64,000 nt of DNA, taken from assembly GCF_001281265.1 (NCBI RefSeq), contig NZ_JXDB01000002.1, positions 1 through 64,000 on the forward strand, written 5' to 3'. The first letter of the stretch is position 1. Every line of letters starts with the position of its first letter. This stretch comes from Apilactobacillus kunkeei DSM 12361 = ATCC 700308 (lineage in GTDB: Bacteria; Bacillota; Bacilli; Lactobacillales; Lactobacillaceae). The notes under the pieces were generated by a model. It ran no database searches and was not told the origin of the DNA. It saw nothing but the letters and a program-made list of their open reading frames with translations. The position numbers and the translations under genes are program-made. Below are positions 42,851 through 51,631 of the stretch, piece by piece.

Positions 42851-42893
42851 TGTTATAATTATATAAAACATTTTTATAGAATGGAGTGTTATT

Positions 42894-44651
42894 GTGTCTA
42901 CCACGTCTAAATATAAGTTTGATGATTGTTCATATAAATCAGACCTGGAAAATTTGAAAATACCAAAATTTCAAAGGGGCCTAGTTTGGAGTAAAGATAA
43001 AAAAGAATCTTTGTTACAAACGATACATGATGGCTTTCCATTTGGTGCATTATTAGTTTATGACACAAGTTCTAACGGAAAAGAAAGTATGTTATTACTT
43101 GATGGACAGCAAAGATTGTCAACAATAATTGAGTACGATGAAAATAAATTTACATATTGGTCTAAACTAAACCCGGATAAGTATCAAAAACTAAAAGGAA
43201 ATATTAATTCAATTATTGGTGATGAGAATTACTATGTCGATGATAAAAAATTGAATGAAATTTCAAATGAAGGATTTGATCTTGGAAGTTGGACCGATGA
43301 ATTAGATGATTTACGATTAGGTAGAGATAATAAAGAGAAATTACGTAAATTGGTTATTTCAGCTAGAAACGATGTTAGAAACTATATAGATCTTGATAGC
43401 CTTAGAATTCCTTTAATTAAATATACAGGCCCAAGAGAATATTTACCAATGGTATTTGAAAACCTTAATAAAGGAGGAGTTCCTCTATCTAAGTATGAAG
43501 TATTTAATGCTTCATGGAATGATGAGTATTTAAAATTACCAGACAATGACTATACTAGAGAAATAATAAGTAATGTAAAAAAATATTATTTGAATATGCA
43601 AGATAATGGTGAATTTGATGTTTCTGATTTTTCGGAAGATGATATAACAAATTCTAAGGAAATAAATCTTGCAGAGTTTGCTAGAGCCTTTGGCGAGTTT
43701 ACAGTTGAAAGAATTCCATCACTTATTAGCAAAAGGGATAAAGAAAAGGCATATAATGAATTCGGTTATGGCCTTCTGGCTGTTATATGTGGTGTCTCAA
43801 ACCTAAAGATAATGGACATAAAAGATCATATAAGCTGGATAAGAGATAACGTGACGGAAATACTAGAAAAAACTAGTGTAATTTCAAATAAGTTAAACAG
43901 TTCTTTTGATAAATTGTTAAAACAAATCATTTCATATGATGTCTCTCAGAATGCAAAAAAAGGTGATTATTCAAATGGATTATCAGGTTCTTTTAAGATA
44001 CTATCTTATTATGCGAACCTATGGAATGCTGATGACAAATCTACAAAGGAAATATTAAAAAATATTCCTGCTTACTATATTTATGATTCATTTAACTATT
44101 CATGGACGGGACACGGAGATTCGAGATTAAATGATTATTATTCTAAAAATAGTAGAAGAACATATGAAACTAAGTTAAACAAGAGTGACTTTATTTCTGT
44201 TTTTGAAAATTGGGTAAAGGATAATCCAGGTAATAGAAAAACTTTTTCTAAGGAAATAAAAGCTTTAATAACAATTCATTCAAATTTAACTTATATGGCA
44301 GGCTCTATTCCAAGTGGTGAAGATTACGAATTTGAACATATTGTACCTAAAAAATGGATAGTCGATAAGAATACATCTCAACAGCCCACTAATCTTAGTT
44401 CTATTGGGAATGGCATGTTTTTACCAAAGGATACGAATAACAGAAAGAAAGATAAAACCCTTTATGAATTTAAAGGATACGATGATAAAAAATATGCAGC
44501 ATTTATTTCTGATTCAAGCTATCCAAGCAATGAAACTTTAGAAAAGGCCAAAGAATATGCTCGTTATAGAGACTATGATAATATCAATAAAATAATTAAT
44601 GGAAGAACAAGAGAAGTTATACAATCTATATCCGATCATTTGTTTAAATAA
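42894..44651 (+). CDS. DUF262 protein B with intact DUF1524/HNH domain
   Basis: 585 residues. DUF262 at the N-terminus (IPKFQRGLVWSKDKKES, about 23-39; LLDGQQRLSTII, about 68-79; FENLNKGGVPLSKYE). The C-terminal HNH-type nuclease carries FEHIVPKKW (EHIVP at 481-485), SIGNGMFLP and NNRKKDK. Enzymes with this architecture (GmrSD, SspE, BrxU groups) sense modified DNA or nucleotides through DUF262 and cut DNA through the HNH part. The start is GTG, seven bases behind GGAG. Next come a terminator and the SIR2 gene. Confidence 0.85.
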   Translation: MSTTSKYKFDDCSYKSDLENLKIPKFQRGLVWSKDKKESLLQTIHDGFPFGALLVYDTSSNGKESMLLLDGQQRLSTIIEYDENKFTYWSKLNPDKYQKLKGNINSIIGDENYYVDDKKLNEISNEGFDLGSWTDELDDLRLGRDNKEKLRKLVISARNDVRNYIDLDSLRIPLIKYTGPREYLPMVFENLNKGGVPLSKYEVFNASWNDEYLKLPDNDYTREIISNVKKYYLNMQDNGEFDVSDFSEDDITNSKEINLAEFARAFGEFTVERIPSLISKRDKEKAYNEFGYGLLAVICGVSNLKIMDIKDHISWIRDNVTEILEKTSVISNKLNSSFDKLLKQIISYDVSQNAKKGDYSNGLSGSFKILSYYANLWNADDKSTKEILKNIPAYYIYDSFNYSWTGHGDSRLNDYYSKNSRRTYETKLNKSDFISVFENWVKDNPGNRKTFSKEIKALITIHSNLTYMAGSIPSGEDYEFEHIVPKKWIVDKNTSQQPTNLSSIGNGMFLPKDTNNRKKDKTLYEFKGYDDKKYAAFISDSSYPSNETLEKAKEYARYRDYDNINKIINGRTREVIQSISDHLFK

Positions 44652-44685
44652 GAAGGCCCTTTTAGGCCTTCTTATTTACTTTTGG
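44650..44685 (+). terminator. terminator between DUF262 B and SIR2 genes
   Basis: AAGAAGGCC-CTTTTA-GGCCTTCTTATTTACTTTT overlaps the stop of DUF262 B. The T tract is interrupted, so read-through is likely. Confidence 0.7.
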
Positions 44686-44710
44686 AGCAATTTAAAGGTG
44701 GTTTTATTCT

Positions 44711-47700
44711 ATGGATGAAAATATTTTAAATAAGTTTAATAGCTATGAAGATTGTAAAGATGCAATAAAATTAATTAGTGATGCTATGGATAATGGAAAA
44801 TTAGTTTTTTTTATTGGTGCTGGAGTGTCGATATCACAGGGATATAATAATTGGAATGATTATATAGAATCATTGCTAGAATATTGGGAAGGACAAATAA
44901 TTAGTTACTTTCATTCAAAAGAATGTAGAGAATATGTTAACGCAATTAAAAATATTAATAAATCAAACTTTAGTAATAAAAGAAAAGTTGATTTATTGTA
45001 TGAAGTGCTAGAGGATTGTATGCCTGAGGAGTTTGAAGAGAGAAAAACCGAATATGAAAAGGGTTATTTTATGGACTCAACTCCTGGAGAAACAGATAAT
45101 AAAATACTTTATAATTTATCCTCTTTAGATGCGGCATATATTACAACAAATTATGATAATCAAATTGAAAAACATTTGGACAAAATGAAGAAAAAAAGTG
45201 TATTGGTAACTGATATGACGGATTTAAGTGAAAAAATCCAAAATAATATATTTATTAATACAGTTATTCATCTTCATGGTATTCCGAATGGAAATAAAGA
45301 TGATTTCATTAGTTCAGGTGAATCATATAAAAAACACTACTATGAAGACAATGACAAATTAAAGAAAATTAGACAATGGTTATCCGACAAAGGAGTTACT
45401 TTAGTTTTTATTGGTTCGAGTATGGAGGAAGACGAAGTACTATCATTAATACCTAAAGAATCAAAAAATATTGCTATATTAAAAACAGATGATGGTTGTG
45501 GTCCTGATGGAGATTATTTAAGAAAAGTTAAAAGTAAATTTTTTAGAGATAAAAATAATACGAAGGTATTGTGGTATGGTAAAAAGCATTCAGATTTGTT
45601 GTATTTTGTTGAAACATTAAAAAATAAGGTTATGGAATTTGGCTCGAGAAACGATATAGAAAAGTTTATGAACCCCACTATTTCATCAGAGGATTTAATA
45701 TCATTCATTAATAGTAGCGAAATAAAAGATATTGACAATGCATTGAGAGATATTCCTGATCAAAATAAACGAAAAATAGTAAACAACATTAAAGAATTAA
45801 AAATTTTTACTAATAAAGATATGAACGCTTCAGAAATATTGTTTGATATTTTTACTAATAAAATAAAGTTAATAAATATGAATGAAATTAATAAAATAGT
45901 TAGATATATATCTGGTAATAATAATTCTTATTTATGTAAACGCGTAAATGATTTCTTTGATATGTGTAACATTGAATATTCAGAATTAGATAGAATATAT
46001 AAAAAATTATCTTCCAGAATTGATATAGAATATACTAGCTTTAAAAATAATAAGAATGTAATGGGATGGAAAATAGTTAATGATATAAAGAATAATAGAC
46101 GTGATCTTTACGAAGATATCAGTTTATATAATTTATCTTTTAATGCAGAAATAAATTTGTATGATTTGATTAATAGTAAAGATTTTAAAAATAGATATGG
46201 TATTTTAAATGGTAAACAAATTATAAATAATAATTATGGATTGAAAACACTGTATAAATCTATTAAAAATGATTCATTGCAGATTAATAATAAAGAATGG
46301 CAAAACGAGATACAAGAATCGTTTTTTGGAAACTCTATATTTATTAAGTTACTTATGATTGTTTATAAAGAAAAAGGGCTAGATCAAAATGTTATAAATA
46401 AGATATTAAAAAATTGCGATTTTAATAACAGATTTTTAGGTGATGACTTTCAACAATTCATTCTCGATAATAGTTCACAAATTGAATCATTGGAAATAAA
46501 TGTAAATAATTTAGGTTATAAGGACGCTATAACTTCATTAGAAAGATATAGCGTGTTAAGTAAGTCTATCATTAGTGATAATGATTTAAAGAATCAAACA
46601 ACAGAGGATTTAATTATTAAAATTACATCTTCGGATTATGAAGATTTACGGTATATGGACTCCGAAACTTCATATTTTTTAAATGTTGACGGGACTATAG
46701 ATTTTCTTAAGCAACATTTAATAGATAATAAATGTAAATATACTCAAAAAATATTGGATTTAATGTTTTATGATAATAAATCAAATGAGATGTTTGAAAA
46801 ATATAAAGTCTTGTATGAATGGTTTTTGAAAAATTTTAAAGGTTCATATGATGAGGATAAAGCTTTTCAGTTCATTTGCAATAATTATAAAGACATAAGA
46901 TCATTTGGACCGTGGGATTCAAGCATATTTGAAGAAATGATCAAGTTCGGAAAGACTTTTACTATTGATAAGTATTTGGAAATTGATACAAATTATTTAG
47001 AGGGTCCAAACAATGATTTTAATATTATTGATTTTATGAATTCAGATATAGGTGCATATTTAATTTTATTTTACGATATACTGCAAAAAAATAATTCCTA
47101 TTCGGATCTTATAAAATCTAAAATAGAATCTTTAAACAATGAAAAAATTAAAGAATTTATGATGGGAAGACATTATAATTTGTTTAATAATCATAAATTT
47201 GATAGATTGTATTACTTAATTGGATTTTCATCAAAATATTTAATTGGCAGAGATTATACAAAGATGTTCAAGAATTCAGCCAAAAAAATATTAGAGAAAT
47301 CAAATGATTTTTATTTAGATGCTTCTGTAATGAGAAATGTCCATCTAATTTCATTAAGTGAATTGAATCCGGATTGTTTGAAAATAAAGGAACACAAAAA
47401 TATATTTGGAATTATGGATATTATCATTCAGAATAAATACAAATTTAACTATGAAAATAAATGGATAAAATATCTTTATCAATATGATCCTGATAAATTA
47501 ATTAATATAATATTATTTCAATCTACAAAAAATAAAAATACTGATAAGATAATTCAAATTACTGATTATATAACTGAATTTCTATTAAACGACAATATAA
47601 AAGAAATTAGGCCTAAATTTTATAATAATATTTTTGACCTACATGATGATATGTCAAAGAGAATTAGTAAATTATTATATAAATGTTCTAATAAAGAAAA

Positions 47701-47845
47701 TATTAATTATTACGATATTCGAATGATAGAATATATACTTCCAAACATCTCATATGATCATCAAATAGAATTGATTGATAAACTATCTCCACATATCAGT
47801 ACAGTTCAGCTAAACAATTTAAAGTCTAAATATAAGCACTTATAA
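44711..47845 (+). CDS. large SIR2-domain protein, probable defence effector (DSR-like)
   Basis: 1044 residues. The N-terminal SIR2_2 domain (about 28-260) has FFIGAGVSISQG (Gly-rich NAD loop, 34-45), YITTNYDNQIE (143-153), VIHLHGIPN (catalytic-type His189), and LVFIGSSMEEDEV (231-243). The remaining 780 residues are helical, very rich in Asn, Lys and Ile, and unknown. The size and layout match defence-associated sirtuins (DSR1/DSR2), which deplete NAD+ when they sense phage proteins. The start ATG follows AAAGGTGG. Codons are extremely AT-rich, more than in the core genes, a sign of transfer. Its position behind two DUF262 genes suggests a joint system. Confidence 0.85.
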   Translation: MDENILNKFNSYEDCKDAIKLISDAMDNGKLVFFIGAGVSISQGYNNWNDYIESLLEYWEGQIISYFHSKECREYVNAIKNINKSNFSNKRKVDLLYEVLEDCMPEEFEERKTEYEKGYFMDSTPGETDNKILYNLSSLDAAYITTNYDNQIEKHLDKMKKKSVLVTDMTDLSEKIQNNIFINTVIHLHGIPNGNKDDFISSGESYKKHYYEDNDKLKKIRQWLSDKGVTLVFIGSSMEEDEVLSLIPKESKNIAILKTDDGCGPDGDYLRKVKSKFFRDKNNTKVLWYGKKHSDLLYFVETLKNKVMEFGSRNDIEKFMNPTISSEDLISFINSSEIKDIDNALRDIPDQNKRKIVNNIKELKIFTNKDMNASEILFDIFTNKIKLINMNEINKIVRYISGNNNSYLCKRVNDFFDMCNIEYSELDRIYKKLSSRIDIEYTSFKNNKNVMGWKIVNDIKNNRRDLYEDISLYNLSFNAEINLYDLINSKDFKNRYGILNGKQIINNNYGLKTLYKSIKNDSLQINNKEWQNEIQESFFGNSIFIKLLMIVYKEKGLDQNVINKILKNCDFNNRFLGDDFQQFILDNSSQIESLEINVNNLGYKDAITSLERYSVLSKSIISDNDLKNQTTEDLIIKITSSDYEDLRYMDSETSYFLNVDGTIDFLKQHLIDNKCKYTQKILDLMFYDNKSNEMFEKYKVLYEWFLKNFKGSYDEDKAFQFICNNYKDIRSFGPWDSSIFEEMIKFGKTFTIDKYLEIDTNYLEGPNNDFNIIDFMNSDIGAYLILFYDILQKNNSYSDLIKSKIESLNNEKIKEFMMGRHYNLFNNHKFDRLYYLIGFSSKYLIGRDYTKMFKNSAKKILEKSNDFYLDASVMRNVHLISLSELNPDCLKIKEHKNIFGIMDIIIQNKYKFNYENKWIKYLYQYDPDKLINIILFQSTKNKNTDKIIQITDYITEFLLNDNIKEIRPKFYNNIFDLHDDMSKRISKLLYKCSNKENINYYDIRMIEYILPNISYDHQIELIDKLSPHISTVQLNNLKSKYKHL

Positions 47846-47876
47846 AAAGGAGACACTCAACTGAGTGCCTCCTTCT
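47846..47876 (+). terminator. terminator closing the SIR2 gene
   Basis: AAAGGAGACACTCA-AC-TGAGTGCCTCCTTCTT, with one A-C mismatch in the stem. Confidence 0.7.
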
Positions 47877-47949
47877 TAATTATTAATATTATAATCTATA
47901 ATAACAAAACAGTAGACAATAAACAGGGGATATCTTTACTATCACAATA

Positions 47950-48150
47950 TTATAGTGAGTTATCCTTTTTGCTATGAGTTTGGTATTGATGATTGTTGTA
48001 ATCATACAATGCTTTTTCAAAATCATGGAATGTGTGAACATCGGTAGGGTCTTCTTTGCGACCTTTCTTCAATAACGTTCTTAGGTAATCAATCATACCT
48101 GGTGTTGTCTTTACTTGCTTAATTCCTTCTATAATTTCTGATTCAGTCAT
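47950..48150 (-). CDS. small soluble protein, unknown
   Basis: 66 residues, charged, no membrane segment (MTESEIIEGIKQVKTTPGMI at the start; HTFHDFEKALYDYNNHQYQ later). The ATG follows GAGGCGATTAAT. The helix pattern and size resemble small Lactobacillaceae regulators or immunity-type proteins, but I cannot name it. It marks the return to less AT-rich DNA right of the SIR2 island. Confidence 0.6.
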   Translation of the reverse strand: MTESEIIEGIKQVKTTPGMIDYLRTLLKKGRKEDPTDVHTFHDFEKALYDYNNHQYQTHSKKDNSL

Positions 48151-48247
48151 ATTAATCGCCTCTATGAATTTAATTTATATCTGAATCCAACTATATAGTA
48201 GCACCATAGATGTGAAGTGTTCAGTAATTAGTTTGGTAAATTTTACA

Positions 48248-48282
48248 ATAAAAAAGCTCTCCATTCAGGAGAGCTTTTTCTT
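48248..48282 (-). terminator. terminator after the 48281 gene
   Basis: AAAAAAGCTCTCC-ATTCA-GGAGAGCTTTTTCT on the minus strand directly behind the stop. Confidence 0.88.
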
Positions 48283-48625
48283 ATTTAGTAATTTCGACTT
48301 TGGTTAGCTTAACTTTAAATCCAGCATTTGATAGGTGACCAGTTAGCTTAATATTAGCATCACCATATTTGGCGCTGTATTGGTAAGTATCACCTTTGCC
48401 AGTATCACTATTAGAATTGTAGATACGATCATTGTTGTGTTCAGTTAAGTATACATAAGTAGCATCGTTAGCAGCCACATTCTTTAATTCTTGTTGATTA
48501 CTAATGGCAGAAGTAGCTTGTTTACTTAGTGAGCTTTGAATATAGAAGTCTTTTCCAACTGGATATACGACAAAAATAAGTAAAGCTAAGAATACTAAAA
48601 TAATGATATTTCTAATTGTTTTCAT
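48281..48625 (-). CDS. membrane-anchored small protein, unknown
   Basis: 114 residues. One N-terminal membrane helix (IIILVFLALLIFVVYPVG) and an extracytoplasmic domain of about 85 residues with YVYLTEHNNDRIYNSN and a beta-rich end (IKLTGHLSNAGFKVKLTKVE). The ribosome site AGAGAGGTAAAATT precedes the ATG. No Cys lipobox. No family recognised. Confidence 0.65.
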   Translation of the reverse strand: MKTIRNIIILVFLALLIFVVYPVGKDFYIQSSLSKQATSAISNQQELKNVAANDATYVYLTEHNNDRIYNSNSDTGKGDTYQYSAKYGDANIKLTGHLSNAGFKVKLTKVEITK

Positions 48626-48818
48626 AATTTTACCTCTCTCTTTTTAGTAACAAAACTATACCACTTTATTGGATTAAAGAAAATGAAAAAATACTGTAAT
48701 GTATTTGTATTAAGTAGTCAAAACGTTGTCATAGCTTGATTTTTATCTCTGTTTTTAATATATCTTTAAGATTAGCTGTGCTATTATGATTGTAGTACAT
48801 ATAAAGGCAGGGAACATT

Positions 48819-49094
48819 ATGCAAATGAAGATGAAAAGATGGTTTTTTCTCGGTGTCGGATTATATGTGATCTTAACCATCATTGAAGGATTTCTAGAAG
48901 GATTTTACTATCAATCACCATCTACATGGCGTACTTTAATGGGAGTAAGAATTGTTAAGAACTTTAACCCAGGGGAATTCAACTTCAGTTTATTGATTAC
49001 ATGGAAGACACTGCTATACTTTTTAGTTAGTATGCTAATCTGGATGGTTATTTATGGATTAATAGACTATATCATAAGAAAAAAGAACGACTAA
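48819..49094 (+). CDS. small two-helix membrane protein (paralogue of the 51632 gene)
   Basis: 91 residues. Two membrane helices (FFLGVGLYVILTIIEGFLEG; LLYFLVSMLIWMVIYGLIDY) flank an extracytoplasmic loop with SPSTWRTLMGVRIVKNFNPG. The gene at 51632 has the same plan and matching residues (FLE, W, G, I-K, FN, KxLL, FLV, W-V-Y). The ATG at 48819 follows GCAGGGAAC; a longer frame from 48786 is unlikely. Its last codons (KND, stop) are encoded by the first arm of the terminator. Confidence 0.65.
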   Translation: MQMKMKRWFFLGVGLYVILTIIEGFLEGFYYQSPSTWRTLMGVRIVKNFNPGEFNFSLLITWKTLLYFLVSMLIWMVIYGLIDYIIRKKND

Positions 49095-49112
49095 AATTAG
49101 TCGTTCTTTTTT
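49079..49112. terminator. terminator of the GAACGACT family, copy 1
   Basis: AAAAAGAACGACTAA-AA-TTAGTCGTTCTTTTTT, overlapping the stop of the preceding gene. Confidence 0.88.
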
Positions 49113-49117
49113 GATTG

Positions 49118-49624
49118 TTATAAATCAGTTTTCTTTTTTATATAGATAGAATATGGTTCATGAAGTTCTGAAAGCTTAAATCCGGCTCTTTTTGCGACTT
49201 TCTGACTCTTAGTATTGTCTCTATCAGCTATTATTTTTAGTTTTTCAATATCGAAGAAATTAAATGCATAACTATTCATTACTTGTAGGCAATTATACAT
49301 TATCCCACGACCTTGATACTTGCTGAATAGCCAGTAACCGACTTCACATGTTCTATCAGAATCATCAAAGTTGTGTAAATCAATGATCCCAATAGGTTTG
49401 TGACCATCTAAAATAGCTAATATGAATAAACAATTTTGTTGTGCTCTTTTAATAAAATCTATTTCATCGTCAATGAATCTTAAATGATTAGCCCAGGGGC
49501 ACCATCTTCCTAATTCATTTCTATCATATCTGATAATATCATATAACCTGGCAGCCATTTTATCTTCTACCAATGTTAAACCATATTTGTGTTCATCTAA
49601 TGTAAATTCTGAAATGTTGTGCAT
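49118..49624 (-). CDS. GNAT acetyltransferase, RimJ/RimL-like (copy 2)
   Basis: 168 residues. The acetyl-CoA loop reads YQGRGIMYN (the family's Q/RxxGxG/A), preceded by the strand CEVGYWLFSK and followed by FFDIEKLKIIADRDNTKSQKV. This is the ribosomal-protein N-acetyltransferase subgroup. The ATG at 49624 follows TAGGAGTGATAAGT; a longer upstream frame is not supported. It is a close paralogue of the next gene. The natural substrate is unknown. Confidence 0.82.
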   Translation of the reverse strand: MHNISEFTLDEHKYGLTLVEDKMAARLYDIIRYDRNELGRWCPWANHLRFIDDEIDFIKRAQQNCLFILAILDGHKPIGIIDLHNFDDSDRTCEVGYWLFSKYQGRGIMYNCLQVMNSYAFNFFDIEKLKIIADRDNTKSQKVAKRAGFKLSELHEPYSIYIKKKTDL

Positions 49625-49742
49625 ACTTATCACTCCTATGATTTTTTTCAAGTATAGTTCATAAGCACAATAAGTTCTCAAAGGTTTTTATTAACAAACC
49701 TTGTATTGTTTGAACAATGCGTATAAAGGTTGTTATGCATCA

Positions 49743-49778
49743 AAAAAGAACGACTAATCTTAGTCGTTCTTTTCTTTA
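49743..49778. terminator. terminator of the GAACGACT family, copy 2
   Basis: AAAAAAGAACGACTAA-TC-TTAGTCGTTCTTTTCT. On the minus strand it encodes the last residues (KND) and stop of the second GNAT gene. Confidence 0.88.
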
Positions 49779-50263
49779 GTATAAATTGCAAATGGTTCTT
49801 CTACTTTTTGGAATGTAAAATCAGCATGTTCAGCAACATGTCTGCTTTTCTCATTATTTACATCAGCTTTGATAATTAATTTTTCCATATTAAAGAAGTT
49901 AAATGCATAACTGGTAAGTGATTGCAGGCTATTATACATAATTCCTTTGCCTTGATATTCACTTGATAACCAGTAGCCAATTTCAGCTGTATGATTAATT
50001 TCATCAATATTATGTAGATCAATCATACCAACAGGTGTGGCACCGTTCAAAATAGCTAAAATAAATAAGTTATGTTCCTTAGCATAGCGAATGAACTGTG
50101 CTTCATCATCAATGGATTGCATGTCATTAGCCCATGGGAGCCACTTAGCTAGTTCATCACGATCTTTTTTAATAATGTCGTATAATTCGGTTGACATAAA
50201 TTCTTCGACCAATGATAAACCATAGTTTTTTCTATCTATTCTGAATTCAGCGATATTATTCAT
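49760..50263 (-). CDS. GNAT acetyltransferase, RimJ/RimL-like (copy 1)
   Basis: 167 residues, aligned with its neighbour over the whole length (ISEF/IAEF, YGL(S/T)LVE, LYDIIK/R, IGIIDLHN/VGMIDLHN, GYWLSSEYQGKGIMYNSLQ). Full GNAT fold with the acetyl-CoA loop YQGKGIMYN. The ATG at 50263 follows AGGAAGTGATAATA. Both copies sit in tandem on the minus strand, each with its own ribosome site and terminator. This points to duplication with the terminator included. Confidence 0.82.
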   Translation of the reverse strand: MNNIAEFRIDRKNYGLSLVEEFMSTELYDIIKKDRDELAKWLPWANDMQSIDDEAQFIRYAKEHNLFILAILNGATPVGMIDLHNIDEINHTAEIGYWLSSEYQGKGIMYNSLQSLTSYAFNFFNMEKLIIKADVNNEKSRHVAEHADFTFQKVEEPFAIYTKEKND

Positions 50264-50421
50264 TATTATCACTTCCTAGCATTTTAATTTCAGTATACTC
50301 TATGAAATAGCAAAATGCACTGTTTATATTTACATAACTTTTACATAATTTTTATATCAAATTTACATCATTAGCATATATTAAAGATGTTCCATAAATA
50401 ATTCATCAGGAGATGACGCTA

Positions 50422-51321
50422 ATGATTTCCAAAGCCAAATTAATGAGCGGCTTATTGCTTTTTTTAACACTTTCAAGTACTGGGGTGGCTGCCTCGGCAA
50501 AGAATAAGACGTCAAATGCCAAAAAGAATGGGAATGTTGTGACGGTCTATCTAGCACGACATGGTCAAACTACTGGCAATGTTATGACCCTTGCAGAAGG
50601 ATGGGATGACTATCCATTGACTCCTCAAGGAGATTTGGTTGCCAAACAAGTCGGAGCAGGACTTCGTGGAGTTCACTTTACAGAGGCTGCGTGTGGTAAA
50701 CTAGTTCGTCACTTGGACACAATTAAAGATATGCTAGATTACTCCGGCAACAATAAAATAACCGTACTTGAGACACCACAGTTTAGAGAAGTGGGTGGTG
50801 GAAAGTACGAATTGTATCAGGAAAAAGATCATAGTAAGGTTATCGATGATTATTATGGAGTTAAAGATAATGCGGAGTTATCAAAAAAATTCGGTTTAAA
50901 TACTACTGCTAAACGTATCCAAGCTATTTATGAGCTAGATAAGAAGAACGATTCTACCCCCGTCCAAGATAGAGCAGAGAGTGCAAATCAAGTACTGAAT
51001 AGAGAATCAACAGGGATTAGAAGAATTGCTAAAGAAACATATAAAAAGCATGGTAAGAATGCTCTGGTTGTTAGTTCAGGAGAGATTATTGGTGCATATC
51101 TATCTAAATATGATCACAACCTAAGTAAGACCGATAAAAGTCTTTTAACGAACGGATTAATTCCAAATTCAGGTGTTACAAAGGTTTACTATAATGTGAA
51201 GACTGGTAAGGTTACCTTTGGCAAGGTTGGTGATTTAAGTTACGCTCAAAAGGGTGCTAAGTATTTACAAAGCCACAAGGTTAAGGAATCAGCTAGCATG
51301 AAAGTTGATTATGAAAAATAA
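50422..51321 (+). CDS. secreted histidine phosphatase (phosphoglycerate-mutase-like)
   Basis: About 300 residues. Signal peptide (KLMSGLLLFLTLSSTGVAAS, cut near ASA). The catalytic core has LARHGQTTGNV, with the phospho-accepting His, and a later VSSGEIIGAYLS where the second His of the family would be expected; that segment carries Ser-Gly-Glu instead of Gly-His. The domain seems otherwise complete, with FREVGGGKYELYQ resembling the FxExxxGxxxG region. Acts outside the cell, perhaps as a phosphatase of sugar or nucleotide phosphates. The ATG at 50422 follows AGGAG by nine bases. No terminator is seen before the RNA element downstream. Confidence 0.78.
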   Translation: MISKAKLMSGLLLFLTLSSTGVAASAKNKTSNAKKNGNVVTVYLARHGQTTGNVMTLAEGWDDYPLTPQGDLVAKQVGAGLRGVHFTEAACGKLVRHLDTIKDMLDYSGNNKITVLETPQFREVGGGKYELYQEKDHSKVIDDYYGVKDNAELSKKFGLNTTAKRIQAIYELDKKNDSTPVQDRAESANQVLNRESTGIRRIAKETYKKHGKNALVVSSGEIIGAYLSKYDHNLSKTDKSLLTNGLIPNSGVTKVYYNVKTGKVTFGKVGDLSYAQKGAKYLQSHKVKESASMKVDYEK

Positions 51322-51354
51322 GATGACTTGGATTTAAGAACGGTGATATGAAAG

Positions 51355-51593
51355 GCTATCGCTTGGCTAATTCATTTACTGGATGCATGGTGATTATGGT
51401 AGGTAATTATCGTTTATCTCCAGCCGAAAAGATTAATTGATCGATTATAGTGTCCATAATCACTATTAATAATTAACATTACGTCGTGAGGAATTTAATC
51501 CTTTACCTCATCCACTACTTAAAGTAATGTTAGGCCTGGCATTCACAGGATTAGCCAAGGTAAAAAGCAACCCAACAAAGGGTTGCTTTTTTG
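51355..51593 (+). ncRNA. candidate structured RNA with three-way junction and terminator
   Basis: A 300-base stretch without a credible gene contains nested perfect stems. P1: CTTGGCTAAT (51362-51371) with ATTAGCCAAG (51550-51559), continued by TGGATGC (51380) with GCATTCA (51539). P2: GTGATTATGG (51390-51399) with CCATAATCAC (51454-51463), with inner ATCG/CGAT and ATCT/AGAT pairs. P3: TAACATTAC (51474-51482) with GTAATGTTA (51524-51532), capped by TGAGG/CCTCA. An intrinsic terminator follows. It may be an independent RNA, the 3' end of the phosphatase mRNA, or a riboswitch for the membrane gene at 51632. I do not recognise its class. Confidence 0.6.
51562..51592 (+). terminator. terminator of the RNA element
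   Basis: AAAAAGCAACCC-AACAAA-GGGTTGCTTTTTT, 40 bases before the start of the 51632 gene. Confidence 0.88.
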
Positions 51594-51631
51594 TGTATAA
51601 TAAATATATTGATTAATTTGGGGGAATTTTT

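Noticed and set aside
51330-51600. Reading the folded region as a MITE or insertion element
   Set aside because: The outer arms could pass as terminal repeats, but no target-site duplication is visible and a second copy is not present in the window.
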